A DNA stretch of 64,000 nucleotides from UBA2376 sp041389965 (GCA_041389965.1 JAWKQV010000002.1:992001-1056000), one strand, 5' to 3'. Shown: positions 10,605 through 18,897, counted from the stretch's first letter. The notes: generated by a model not told the origin, from the sequence alone. Program-made: numbers and translations.

Positions 10605-12281
10605 TCATTCGCTCGGCGCGTCCTTCTTGTTCAAGACGCGCGGCAACTCATGGACGACGGCCTGGGCTGGCGGCTTGGGCGAGGCCTGTGGGTTTGTCGC
10701 TGGGAGGCCATTCGTGTCCGCACGAAGAAGGAGTGCTTCCAGATCAGCGTAGCTGACACGTAGGACCTGCCATGGGGAACCCCAGTCGGGCGCATGAATC
10801 TTCATCTCGCCGGCTTTGTCTTTTAGGTCGCGGTCCTTGAAGAACGCCCGGCGGTACAAGCGAGGCGCGATGCCGACAAAGGGTCGGAAAAGTACCTTCG
10901 CCTGGCCGTCATTGGAGGCGCTCGGAGGTGTCCAGCCTATTGCGTCGAGGGAAATTGAGTCCGAATGAAGATCTTTGGCTCGACTCTTTGAGTATGGCTC
11001 AATGTACTGAACCTCGTCGACGCCGGATGCGACGATGTGGCGTGCACAGTAGTGACACGGGAAGGTGGTGACAAAGAGTCTCGTTCCGACGGTTGAGTGT
11101 CCCATTCTCGCGGCGCCGAGTAGTGCATCCATTTCTGCATGCACGGCTCGGCTGAATTCCAGGACCTGAGTGATGCGTGTGCTGAGAAGGATGTCTCGTA
11201 TTGTAGATGACTGTACGGTCCCGCCATGGGCCTCGAGCCGTGCAACGATGTCATCAACGAGGTTGTGTTGCTCGCGGGTGCTGGAGCAGTACTTGTTCTT
11301 GTAGGCGCATCGGTGATCTGGGCTGTCGAGCGCTGCTGACGGATCTTCGCCGTATACTCCCCCGCCTGCGCGCGGTACTTCGTTGGTGCCAGTCGAAACG
11401 AGGTTGCCGTGCTTGTCGATGAGGGCTGCGCCGACCTGGCGTGACAGGCACGCGCTCTGAGTCTGTGCGGCATACGCGGCGTGCATGGCGGTCTCGGCCG
11501 GGTAGGGTCGCACTACGTGTGAGTGTGTGACGATTCTGACAATGCGCGTCAGGTCCGTGGGTGCCTTCCAGTCCTTGTTTGGTTCTCGGTCTGCGCGGCG
11601 CTCATCGCTGCTGTTGTCAATGAACGCGTCTGCAAGGTGGAATGTGTCCGCAACCTGTTGGCCGTGCGATTGCCTCGACTTCTCATCCTTGCTCATGAAC
11701 TCTTCTGCGGCTTCTTTGCCGGCGTCGCGGTATTTGCTGGTGAGGCGGGTTAGTCGCTTCTCGTAGTCGCAGGCGATTCCAATCAGGAGAAAGGAAGACT
11801 GGTACACTCGCCTGAGAAGCTCGACTTCGGCAGGGTGCTTGAGCGAGTCTAGGATGTACGCCCGCCGGCCGGCGTCTGGCTTCACCGGCGCATTGCCAAT
11901 GTTGGAGAGGTTCATCTGCTCCGCACGTGTCTCGCGAATGCGCAACGCGAGGGCTCGTGCGACGGCCGCGGGGTCTTCTTGGCGAAGGTCATCGCCGTGG
12001 CCCTGCATCGTCTTGGCGCGTTCGATGCTTGTCGCGCTGAACCCTTCTAGCCCGCCACGTTGGGACAGGATGTCGGTCGCCTTGAGGATCTTCGTTTCGT
12101 ACCCCGCATCGCCGAGGATCGATCGCAGCCATCGAGCGATGAACGATGGGCCGGAGCCCACGTGCCCCACTACGGCGAAGACCAACTCGTTCGCGGCGTT
12201 GTCCTGTACCAACCCCTTTGAGTCGGCGCGAGATGAGGCGGACGGCCGCCTGGAAATGGCTACTGGTTCTTGTGCAGACAC
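10605..12281 (-). CDS. Anti-phage dCTP/dCMP deaminase
   Basis: A 558-aa protein with the two-domain layout of bacterial anti-phage dCTP deaminases (AvcD/DCD type). The N-terminal P-loop kinase-like domain carries GHVGSGPSFIAR near residue 40, lacking the usual P-loop lysine. The C-terminal zinc-dependent cytidine deaminase domain has HAE at 381-383 (zinc ligand and catalytic Glu) and PCHYC at 408-412 (two zinc Cys). Known members destroy free dCTP/dCMP when phage blocks host transcription, starving phage replication. The start is a GTG. No room for an AvcI-type RNA is evident immediately upstream because an SBBP remnant ends 28 bases away. It heads a likely two-gene operon with the ATPase gene. 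Domain assignment is secure; activity and trigger are inferred from the family. Confidence 0.85.
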   Translation of the reverse strand: MSAQEPVAISRRPSASSRADSKGLVQDNAANELVFAVVGHVGSGPSFIARWLRSILGDAGYETKILKATDILSQRGGLEGFSATSIERAKTMQGHGDDLRQEDPAAVARALALRIRETRAEQMNLSNIGNAPVKPDAGRRAYILDSLKHPAEVELLRRVYQSSFLLIGIACDYEKRLTRLTSKYRDAGKEAAEEFMSKDEKSRQSHGQQVADTFHLADAFIDNSSDERRADREPNKDWKAPTDLTRIVRIVTHSHVVRPYPAETAMHAAYAAQTQSACLSRQVGAALIDKHGNLVSTGTNEVPRAGGGVYGEDPSAALDSPDHRCAYKNKYCSSTREQHNLVDDIVARLEAHGGTVQSSTIRDILLSTRITQVLEFSRAVHAEMDALLGAARMGHSTVGTRLFVTTFPCHYCARHIVASGVDEVQYIEPYSKSRAKDLHSDSISLDAIGWTPPSASNDGQAKVLFRPFVGIAPRLYRRAFFKDRDLKDKAGEMKIHAPDWGSPWQVLRVSYADLEALLLRADTNGLPATNPQASPKPPAQAVVHELPRVLNKKDAPSE

Positions 12282-12309
12282 ACGGGCTCCGTTGGTGTGT
12301 TGGGCGTTG

Positions 12310-12767
12310 CTAGAGCGCGTTCAAACCGACGATGAACCCATCGGCGAGGCCGGCGGCGGGGTGGCCCTCGCCGCCGAACTCGGCGAAGCCCTCGAAGTGC
12401 CCGACGCAGTAGAGGTGCCCATCGCTGGCCACGGCGATCCCCATGCCGTTCTCCTGGCCTGTGCCGCCCTGGCGTGCGGAGCCGAGGGGGGGGGCTCTGG
12501 CTGCGCTGAACGTACGATCACAACCGAGACGTTGGCGCCAGCCCCCACGGCAACGTCCCTGCCGCGGGCGAATCCACTCGATGCGGAGAACGCGCGCGAC
12601 CGCTCGTGCCCGCCGGCTCCCCACGTCGGCATCCGTTCGTGCCGGACGAGATCGTCGACGCGTACCATGGAGCGAGAGTAGTCGAACGGCACGGACTCGT
12701 CGAGTAGCGGTGCGTCGTCCACGCAGGGGCGAAAGGTCGCCCGGGCGGTGTCAGCTATGCGCTGCAT
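12310..12767 (-). pseudogene. SBBP beta-propeller remnant
   Basis: The last 50 residues (GMGIAVASDGHLYCVGHFEG, then FAEFGG and DGFIVGL) match the SBBP beta-propeller repeat common in myxobacterial secreted proteins. The upstream sense (GRDVAVGAGANVSVVIV) is in another frame. The switch falls at a G-run on the + strand at about 12486-12492, a typical indel site. Upstream of about 12700 nothing recognisable remains. This is a 3' fragment of a longer secreted propeller protein, broken at the junction with the defence island. Confidence 0.5.
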
Positions 12768-12794
12768 GCGTGCGATGGCTGCGAGGCTGGGACC

Positions 12795-13205
12795 ATGCCC
12801 GCCTCGCGAACGACGCTTGCGCTTCTGGCCTTTGCCGCGTGCGGCGGTTCGGACCCTGGCTCCGACGGTGCCATCGACGCGCCCGTCGCCACCGGCGACG
12901 CTGGCGACGCCTCCAGCCCTGGCCCCGACGCCGCTGGCGGCTTCGCGCTCCCGCCGGTCAACGCCGGCCTCGACTACCAGCTCGGCGGGGCCTACACCCC
13001 TCCCGCTGGGGTGACCTTGGTCTCCCGCGACCGCGAGGCAACCCCGGCCGCGGGCCGCTACAGCATCTGCTACGTGAACGGCTTCCAGGTGCAGATCGCG
13101 GAGGAGGCGGATTGGATGACGCCCCAGCGTACCGACCTGCTCTTGCGCGACGCCGGCGGCCAGCTCGCGGCATTCCGGGTCGCAGCCGATCGGATCGGGG
13201 GGTGA
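12795..13205 (+). pseudogene. Truncated GH114 polygalactosaminidase-like lipoprotein
   Basis: 136 codons. A signal ending in a lipobox-like AFAAC is followed by an Asp/Ala/Pro-rich linker. Then DYQLGGAYTPPAGVTLVSRD, GRYSICYVNGFQ and DLLLRDAGGQ give the N-terminal third of the endo-alpha-1,4-polygalactosaminidase (GH114) barrel. Normal members continue for about 200 more residues. Here the sense ends at about residue 126 and the last ten codons (FRVAADRIGG) are translated repeat DNA, the 20-base core at 13173. So the gene is cut off exactly at the first copy of the repeat family. It is inactive as it stands, since the rest of the barrel is missing. Confidence 0.7.
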
Positions 13206-13430
13206 TCACTTCGAGGACGGGGCCTGGAACTATTCGACTTTCGGGCCCGAGGCACCTGGCCCCTGGCCGCGACGGGGTGATCGGGCGGCTCGATCGGATC
13301 GGCGGGCTCCTTTCCTCTTCCGAAGCGCGGCGACCGCATGCCCCGGGCAGCTGAGGCCGGGAGCCGTGTAGCCGGGTGGCAGCGGTGGCGGCCGATCGGA
13401 GCGAGGGTTTTCCGGGTCGCAGCCGATCGG
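13173..13430 (+). repeat. Core-repeat family, first two copies
   Basis: Exact copies of TTCCGGGTCGCAGCCGATCG start at 13173 and 13410. The first continues GATCGGGGGGTGATCAC. About 45 bases on comes GGAACTATTCGACTTTCGGG followed by CCCGAGGC, which contains the palindrome TCGGGCCCGA. CTCTTCCGAAGCGC near 13317 is also shared with later copies. The first copy truncates the GH114 gene and the second sits 50 bases before the next gene's start. Confidence 0.85.
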
Positions 13431-13479
13431 CCTGGGGCTGTTGTACCGTCGGGGGGTACCTTGGACCGGGAGGTGGCCG

Positions 13480-15657
13480 ATGCGTCAGCGACGATGGTTT
13501 GCGGGATTCCTGACCTGGGCGGTGGCGGTGGGCGCGCTCGGGCTCGTGTGCGTGACGCGCTCGTCCCGGGCCGACGACAAGAGCGACCTCATCCGCCGCA
13601 TCGAGGACCTGCTCGACGACGCCGGCGATGCGCTCGAGCGGTTGCCGGGGGATTCGGGGGACGGGCCCATCGGCTACGCCGACCGCTACGTCCAGGACGC
13701 CCGCCGCGCCGCCGATGACCTGGCCCGCGTCGCCGGGGACGACGCCTCGGCGAAGCGGCTGGCCGACGACTTCGACGACGTCCAGGACGACTGGAACGAG
13801 GCCGCCGGCTACCTGCGCCAGCTGAAGGCCGGGGCTCGCCAGCACGAGCCGGTGGCCCAGCGCTGCGTCGACGCCGAGAAAGACCTCCTGGAGAGAGCCC
13901 GCGCCTTCGAGTCGAAGAACGATCCCGACGGGCTCGCGGAGATCCCGCGGCTGGCCGGCGCGGCCCAGGACTCCACCAAGCGGGCCCTCGACGACCTGTA
14001 CCGGCACGACGATCGCATGGAGGACCTCGCGGACGACGCCGACGACTTCCGCGGCGACGGACCCTGGCGCGACCTGGCCTCGACGGTGGCGCAGGTGACG
14101 CGCACCATGTTCGAGAAGTGGCGCCGCGACTACGACCAGACCAAGCGCACGTGCGAGAACCTGGCCCGCGGCGTCGACCACCCCGCGGTGAAAGAGATCC
14201 TGGGCAAGCTCGGCACCTCGGCCGGCGGCCGCAAGGCGATCATCGAGCAGCTCAACCGCGACGCCCGCGAGCTGGCCTCGACGCTGGCCGGCGTGTCGGA
14301 GGATTCCAGCACCGGCTCGGTCGCCCGGGCCAAGCGCCTGCTCGAGAACATCGACCGCGGCGTCCGGACTCTGGCCGGCACGCCCACCACCGACAAGGAG
14401 GCCCGCCTCATCGTCGAGAAGTGGCCCGAGGGCATCCGCCAGCTGGGCGAGGCCCTCGACGACCTCGAGGACCTCAAGGTCCACCAGCACGACATGGACC
14501 CGCTGCCCGAGAAGTGCCAGCTCAAGGAGCGCGAGCTGAGAGACGCGATCGCGCGGAACGCGGACGACGCCGACGGCATCGACGAGCTACCCAGGCTGGC
14601 CGATCAGCTGGCCGAGCCCGTGCGCGCCGGCCTCGCCAAGGCCGACGAGCGCATGCGCGAGGAGGCGAGCGACCTCGACCGCGCCAAGGCCATCTCAGCC
14701 AGCGACGGCCCGTGGAGCGACATCCGCGCGGCCGAGCAACGCGACGCCGACGAGACGTTCCGCACCTACGAAGACGGCTACAAGAAGACCAAGGACGCGT
14801 GCGGGGACATCGTCAAGGGCAGCGGCGGCAAGCTCGTGAACGAAGCCGTCGAGGCCCTGCGTCGTCGGGCCAAGGACAGCGGCGACTCGCTCGACCGCGA
14901 GGTCGCGGCGTGGGTCGAGGCCGCGCGGCGGACCTACCTGCTCGACTGCAAGGCGATGGAGTCCTTGTGGCAAGCCTACTGCGGCACCGACTTCGAGCCC
15001 GGCGAGGACCACGCCGCCGACCAGGCCGACCAGACCGCCGCGGCGCTGCAGAACGACATGCAGCGCGCCATGGCGCCGCTGCTGCGCGACCTGGAGACCC
15101 TCACGCCGCGGGTCGATGCCCTGGTGAAGAAGCGCGAGACCCGCACCCGGGGCGAGGCCCTCCGCGCCGCCATCACCAAGGAGGCCGAGCGCCTGGGCCG
15201 CCTTCAGAACCGTGGCACCTGGCGCGGCAACAACAACCCCCTCACCCAGTTCGCGGCGCAGTACGGGAAGGACGTCCACCGGTCTCTGTGGAGGAGCCTC
15301 GGCTGCCAGGTGCCGACCTCCGAGGACGGGTACGCCGAATTCCCGGGTGGCACCCACACCAAGCCTGATTGCATCGTCGCGCAGTCGGGCCGCTGCGAGA
15401 TCTGGGAGTTCAAGCCGGACTCGCCTGCTGGGCGCCGGGAAGGGGACATCCAGATTCGCGACTATCAGACATCTGTCCCACGGTATTATGTCGACTTGCT
15501 GCGACGCAAACAGGAACCCGATGACAGGCACGGCGGACGCGCGTTCATGGATGCACTCAAGCGCTACTGCTACGACAAAGACGACGACGAAGTCTTGTTT
15601 TCTGCGAATGTGAAGTACTACAAAATGTGCGAGAAGCAGTATGCCTGCGAGCAGTAG
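13480..15657 (+). CDS. Secreted coiled-coil protein with nuclease-like C terminus
   Basis: A 725-aa protein from ATG 13480, preceded by AGGTGG. The start at 13480 puts a good signal peptide at the N terminus (hydrophobic GFLTWAVAVGALGLVCV, likely cut after SSRA). Residues 30-560 are highly charged and helical, with two internally similar segments, each containing a pattern like DAEKDLLERA/KERELRDAI, then LPRLA, then DGPW. The last 130 residues change character: GGTHTKPDCIV at about 620-632 and CEIWEFKPDS at about 640-650 give D-x(n)-E-x-K, a restriction-endonuclease-fold toxin tip as seen in polymorphic toxins. The last 60 bases are AT-richer. A partner gene follows. A toxin role is inference; the signal peptide and E-F-K motif are visible. 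Confidence 0.6.
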   Translation: MRQRRWFAGFLTWAVAVGALGLVCVTRSSRADDKSDLIRRIEDLLDDAGDALERLPGDSGDGPIGYADRYVQDARRAADDLARVAGDDASAKRLADDFDDVQDDWNEAAGYLRQLKAGARQHEPVAQRCVDAEKDLLERARAFESKNDPDGLAEIPRLAGAAQDSTKRALDDLYRHDDRMEDLADDADDFRGDGPWRDLASTVAQVTRTMFEKWRRDYDQTKRTCENLARGVDHPAVKEILGKLGTSAGGRKAIIEQLNRDARELASTLAGVSEDSSTGSVARAKRLLENIDRGVRTLAGTPTTDKEARLIVEKWPEGIRQLGEALDDLEDLKVHQHDMDPLPEKCQLKERELRDAIARNADDADGIDELPRLADQLAEPVRAGLAKADERMREEASDLDRAKAISASDGPWSDIRAAEQRDADETFRTYEDGYKKTKDACGDIVKGSGGKLVNEAVEALRRRAKDSGDSLDREVAAWVEAARRTYLLDCKAMESLWQAYCGTDFEPGEDHAADQADQTAAALQNDMQRAMAPLLRDLETLTPRVDALVKKRETRTRGEALRAAITKEAERLGRLQNRGTWRGNNNPLTQFAAQYGKDVHRSLWRSLGCQVPTSEDGYAEFPGGTHTKPDCIVAQSGRCEIWEFKPDSPAGRREGDIQIRDYQTSVPRYYVDLLRRKQEPDDRHGGRAFMDALKRYCYDKDDDEVLFSANVKYYKMCEKQYACEQ

Positions 15658-15769
15658 AGTCCCATTCTTTTCTTGCCGGCTAACGCTTGAACATGGCGTG
15701 AACCGCGCGTCCGCATTTTCGAAAGCCCTATTTGCCGCGAGTTCAAGACTTGAACTCACTCCCGGTCGG

Positions 15770-16411
15770 ATGATATTGGGCAAGCGAGATCTCAAGTTCA
15801 ACGAAGCGACTGCGCGAGACTATCTAAAGGATAGTCACTCGCAGATCATCTCGCTCTGGAGTGCGGCAGACAGCGTTGCACACGCGCTAGTCTACCTCCG
15901 CGACGGAGAGCTTCCCGACTTGTCTGACTATACCGACCGTGCCACGGCATTGGCCTCTCTCGCGGTGCACCTGGATGTGCTGTTTGATTTTATAAAGGAT
16001 GTACATTCGCATTTCGACGTCGTGAGTGGGGCGGTAGCCGGGCACGCGACATACGACGATGCAGCGAAGGAAGCAATTCGGTGCGGTGTTGCTGGCACAT
16101 GGGACGCCGCGACCGAGGCGCGCATCCAGTGGGACGCGATGAGGTGGCGCCGCGCCCGCACCAAGCTCATCCGGCTGTCGCCGATCACGATCATAGGCCC
16201 CAGCATCTGGGCCCAGCTGCCGCCGATGCCGCGCTTCGACCCGATGCCCACCATCGAGGACCTGGGCGCCTGCAAGCTGCTGCGGGCCTGGCCCTCCCTG
16301 TGTGAGCCGCGCGACCCTGCGTTCCTGCGGGGCACCCGCGCACTCCGCGCGTGGCTCTGGCCCTACACCATCCAGAACCCCGCCGACCACATCGACAACG
16401 ACCCGCCCTGA
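15770..16411 (+). CDS. Hypothetical protein, possible immunity partner
   Basis: A 213-aa protein. ATG 15770 is chosen because the residues before it look unstructured; an alternative ATG at 15641 would overlap the upstream gene by 17 bases. No recognised domain or signal peptide. The N-terminal half is lower in GC than the C-terminal half, which is rich in Pro and Trp (IGPSIWAQLPPMPRF). Its place directly after a secreted protein with a nuclease-like tip, in a region of accessory genes, fits a cytoplasmic immunity protein, but only position supports this. The first repeat copy of the next block lies 66 bases downstream. Confidence 0.45.
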   Translation: MILGKRDLKFNEATARDYLKDSHSQIISLWSAADSVAHALVYLRDGELPDLSDYTDRATALASLAVHLDVLFDFIKDVHSHFDVVSGAVAGHATYDDAAKEAIRCGVAGTWDAATEARIQWDAMRWRRARTKLIRLSPITIIGPSIWAQLPPMPRFDPMPTIEDLGACKLLRAWPSLCEPRDPAFLRGTRALRAWLWPYTIQNPADHIDNDPP

Positions 16412-16469
16412 TGACGCGTGCCCGCGGCTTCGCCGAGCCGATCAAGGCCGGCCTGGCCAAGACCGACGA

Positions 16470-16869
16470 GCGGGGATTCCGGGTCGCAGCCGATCGGATC
16501 GGCGGTGGCCGATCGGATCGGGGGCTCGTACCACGCGGCGCTCGACGGCGGCTCGGCGACTCGGCCTGGGCCGGCAGCGCGCGCCCTCGCGGTGGTGAGC
16601 GGCCACCTCGGTACCCGGGGCTTCTGGGTCGCAGCCGATCGGACCGGGGGTGATCATGTCTGGGCAGGGGGGCTGGAACTATTCGGCTTTAGGATCCGGG
16701 GTTGCTCGACTATGACCGCCAAGGGGTGACCGGGAGGGATCCATCAGCGGACGTCGACCGGCAGTGCCGCCAGGCCGAGGCAGGGCCCAGGCGTGCCCTG
16801 GCGCCTCCCGGGCCCGCTTCGCGGTAGCGCGGCGCGACGACGATCCGGGACTCTCTTCCGAAGCGCTGC
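16470..16869 (+). repeat. 400-bp long repeat, copy 1
   Basis: Nearly identical to 18074-18472, with only a handful of substitutions and 1-2 base indels. It contains core copies at 16477 and 16622 (the second with TTCTGGG), the segment GGAACTATTCGGCTTTAGGA, and ends in GGACTCTCTTCCGAAGCGCT. Copies are in the same orientation, 1604 bases apart. No open frame in it looks like a gene. Confidence 0.9.
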
Positions 16870-16886
16870 CGCTCTTCCGAAGCGCG

Positions 16887-17100
16887 GGATTCCGGGTCGC
16901 AGCCGATCGGATCGGGGGTGATCATTTCAGGGACGGGGGCCGGAACTACTCGACTTTAGGACCCGAAGCAGCGCGACGGTGACCGCCAAGGCGTGATCGG
17001 ACGGGGTCCACCCGTTGTCGTCGACCGGGGGTGCCGACGGGCCGGGGCAGCGCCCCAGGCGTGCCCTGCGCCTCCCTGGCCCGCTTCGCGGTGGCGCGGG
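16887..17100 (+). repeat. Diverged third copy of the long repeat
   Basis: Starts with the exact core at 16890 and follows the same order as the second half of the 400-bp repeat: TGATCAT, a GGAACTACTCGACTTTAGGA segment, GACCGCCAAGG, GTCGACCGG, CCAGGCGTGCCCTG, GCCCGCTTCGCGGT. Substitutions throughout show it is older than the two 400-bp copies. Confidence 0.8.
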
Positions 17101-17116
17101 CGCTGACGCGCCGGGC

Positions 17117-17227
17117 CTAGCAAGCACAGCCGGGCCCCAGGTTGCAGGTGCGGCTGCAGGAGATGCACGAGTCGCCGCAGGGGAATCCTCGGCTCACCGT
17201 AGCAGTCGTGTTAGACCAGACTACCAT
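17117..17227 (-). CDS. 36-aa six-cysteine peptide
   Basis: A small gene with ATG at 17227 and stop at 17117. The last 20 residues hold six Cys at positions 17, 21, 24, 28, 34 and 36: CGDSC, ISC, SRTC, then GPGCAC as the C-terminal six residues. An AGGG ribosome-binding-like stretch precedes the ATG, and the start overlaps the last 17 bases of the 165-aa gene on the same strand, so translation is probably coupled. There is no signal peptide. The C-x3-C and terminal C-x-C spacing recall disulphide-rich or thioether-modified peptides (superficially the cyclotide CGESC and GCSC blocks), but no modification enzyme was seen nearby. Six Cys in 20 residues is unlikely by chance. Function unknown. Confidence 0.45.
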   Translation of the reverse strand: MVVWSNTTATVSRGFPCGDSCISCSRTCNLGPGCAC

Positions 17228-17708
17228 CGCCCTGAGCTAGCCACGCTTCTGCTGCAGGGCCGATGTAGTCAGAACCCTGGCGCTTGAGGCCCGCCTTGGT
17301 CGTCTTCAGCACCCTTTTCGCCCAGGACCGGAAGCTCTCTGACTTTTGAAGCCACTCATCGTTCTCGCCGTAGAAACCGTCAGTGTAGTACACGCGGCCT
17401 CGACGCAAGATTTTGCCATTAAAGAAGCATCCGTGGAACTCAACGACTGGTGACCGTAGTACGTCGATCCCCCAGTAGCCCTGCGACGGGACGTGTTCCG
17501 AAATGACGTTCGCGAGATCGCACTTCCGCACGAAGTAGTAAAACAGCCACGGTCGGTCGCCTTCCGTATGGCGGAGCGACGACAAGACCAAAGGTGTCTC
17601 GCTCAGGGAATGGCTGTGTAGGATAAGAATGGATTCGAGCCGCCCAACCCGCTCCTGGAGATCCTTGATATCGGCAGGCGCCGTGTAGAAGTTTACTTGG
17701 TGTCCCAT
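17211..17708 (-). CDS. 165-aa conserved-looking hypothetical protein
   Basis: ATG 17708 is the first start outside the repeat DNA; longer forms would begin inside a core repeat and are rejected. The protein (MGHQVNFYTAPADIKDLQER...) is globular, with many aromatic residues (WLFYYFVRKCD, QGYWGIDVLRSPVVEFHGC, GRVYYTDGFYGENDEW) and a basic C-terminal helix. No domain is recognised. GC and codon use are clearly lower than in flanking DNA, suggesting recent acquisition. It sits between two direct copies of a 400-bp repeat, followed on the same strand by the overlapping six-cysteine peptide gene. Its own family and role are unknown; it could act on or with the small peptide. Confidence 0.6.
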   Translation of the reverse strand: MGHQVNFYTAPADIKDLQERVGRLESILILHSHSLSETPLVLSSLRHTEGDRPWLFYYFVRKCDLANVISEHVPSQGYWGIDVLRSPVVEFHGCFFNGKILRRGRVYYTDGFYGENDEWLQKSESFRSWAKRVLKTTKAGLKRQGSDYIGPAAEAWLAQGDGSLV

Positions 17709-17780
17709 GTTCGATCCTTCAGTTGTACGGGTGGAAGGTCGGCCGAGTTCCGGTCGCGCCCTCAATATCGTCGAGGGGGC

Positions 17781-17957
17781 TTCCGGGTCGCAGCCGATCG
17801 GATCGGCGGCGATCATGTCTGGACCTGTGGTCTGCAACTACTCGACTTCAGGACCCGAGGCCACCAGTGTCCCGGGGCATTCCGGGTCGCAGCCGATCGG
17901 GTAGGGGGGGCACTTCGAGGACGGGGCCTGGGGGCATTCCGGGTCGCAGCCGATCGG
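17781..17957 (+). repeat. Three clustered core repeats
   Basis: Exact cores start at 17781, 17880 and 17937. Between the first two lies CAACTACTCGACTTCAGGAC followed by CCGAGGCC, the same companion segment seen after the copy at 13173. The third is followed by ACTATTCGACTTTCGGGCCC and GGCGCCTGGTCCCC (17987-18025). These lie immediately upstream of the 165-aa gene, filling its promoter region. Confidence 0.85.
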
Positions 17958-18073
17958 ATCGGGGGTGATCACTCGAGGACGAAGGCCTGAAACTATTCGA
18001 CTTTCGGGCCCGAGGCGCCTGGTCCCCGGCGGCGAAGGGGTGATCGGGCGGCGCGATCGGGGCGTTCTGGGTC

Positions 18074-18472
18074 GCGGGGATTCCGGGTCGCAGCCGATCG
18101 GATCGGCGGTGGCCGATCGGATCGGGGGCTCGTACCACGCGGCGCTCGACGGCGGCTCGGCGACTCGGCCTGGGCCGGCAGCGCGCGCCCTCGCGGTGGT
18201 GAGCGGCCACCTCGGTACCCGGGGGTTCTGGGTCGCAGCCGATCGGACCGGGGGTGATCATGTCTGGGCAGGGGGGCTGGAACTATTCGGCTTTAGGATC
18301 CGGGGTTGCTCGACTATGACCGCCAAGGGGTGACCGGGAGGGATCCATCAGCGGACGTCGACCGGCAGTGCCGCCAGGCCGAGGCAGGGCCCCAGGCGTG
18401 CCCTGGCGCCTCCCGGGCCCGCTTCGCGGTAGCGGGGCGACGACGATCCGGGACTCTCTTCCGAAGCGCTGC
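18074..18472 (+). repeat. 400-bp long repeat, copy 2
   Basis: Partner of 16470-16869, in direct orientation. Cores at 18081 (exact) and 18226 (TTCTGGG variant). Visible differences from copy 1 are C/G at the start of the second core segment, one extra C in GGGCCCCAGG, and AGCGGGGCGACG versus AGCGCGGCGCGACG. The two copies bracket the 165-aa gene, the six-cysteine peptide and three further cores, like the arms of a composite unit. Confidence 0.9.
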
Positions 18473-18576
18473 GACCCCATCCCGCGGGACGTCGCGCTGC
18501 ACCCGACGACCCTGGCGGCGCTGGTGTCGGTCGAGATCTTCGCGGCGCTTCGCGGCCGGCGCCGGCACGTCGCCGA

Positions 18577-18897
18577 TCAGCGTTGGCGCTGCCAGTAGCC
18601 GGGCCGGCGCTTCGCGTGCGCGACCGCGATGACATCGATCGTGTCCCGCACGACGACGTAGATGACGCGATACGGGAAGTACCGCACCTTCGCCGCGCGG
18701 ATGTCCGGGGCAAGCAAGATCGGCGCGGCCTGCGGAAGGGCGACGAGCAGCTCCAGCGCACGTTCCACGGCGTCCGCGAACCGCTGACCGCGGCCATCAC
18801 GATCTCGGTCGTAGTGCGCGACGGCCGCGATGAGCTCACGCGCGGCCGCCGGCCGGAACGAGATCAGCGTTTCAGCGCGCGCTTCACGTCCGCCCAT
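18577..18897 (-). CDS. ParE/RelE-type toxin
   Basis: A 106-aa protein of the RelE/ParE superfamily: an N-terminal helix with FRPAAARELIAAVAHY, then RDGRGQRFADAVERAL, FPYRVIYVVVRDTIDVIAV and AHAKRRPGYW at the C terminus, the usual order and length. ParE-like members poison gyrase and RelE-like members cleave mRNA; the sequence alone does not decide, though the final RRPGYW block is common in ParE-like toxins. The start at 18897 overlaps the antitoxin gene by 34 bases, so the two are one translationally coupled operon. It lies just after the second 400-bp repeat. Confidence 0.85.
   Translation of the reverse strand: MGGREARAETLISFRPAAARELIAAVAHYDRDRDGRGQRFADAVERALELLVALPQAAPILLAPDIRAAKVRYFPYRVIYVVVRDTIDVIAVAHAKRRPGYWQRQR

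Noticed and set aside
12281..12310. AvcI-type small RNA upstream of the deaminase gene
   Set aside because: Only 28 bases separate the deaminase start from the SBBP remnant, too little for such an RNA, and no matching structure was seen.
16470..18472. Several long open frames through the repeat DNA
   Set aside because: They repeat the same translated motif (FRVAADRIGG, GSQPIGS or GRSRSDRG, by frame) and have no protein-like composition; they are repeat DNA without stops.
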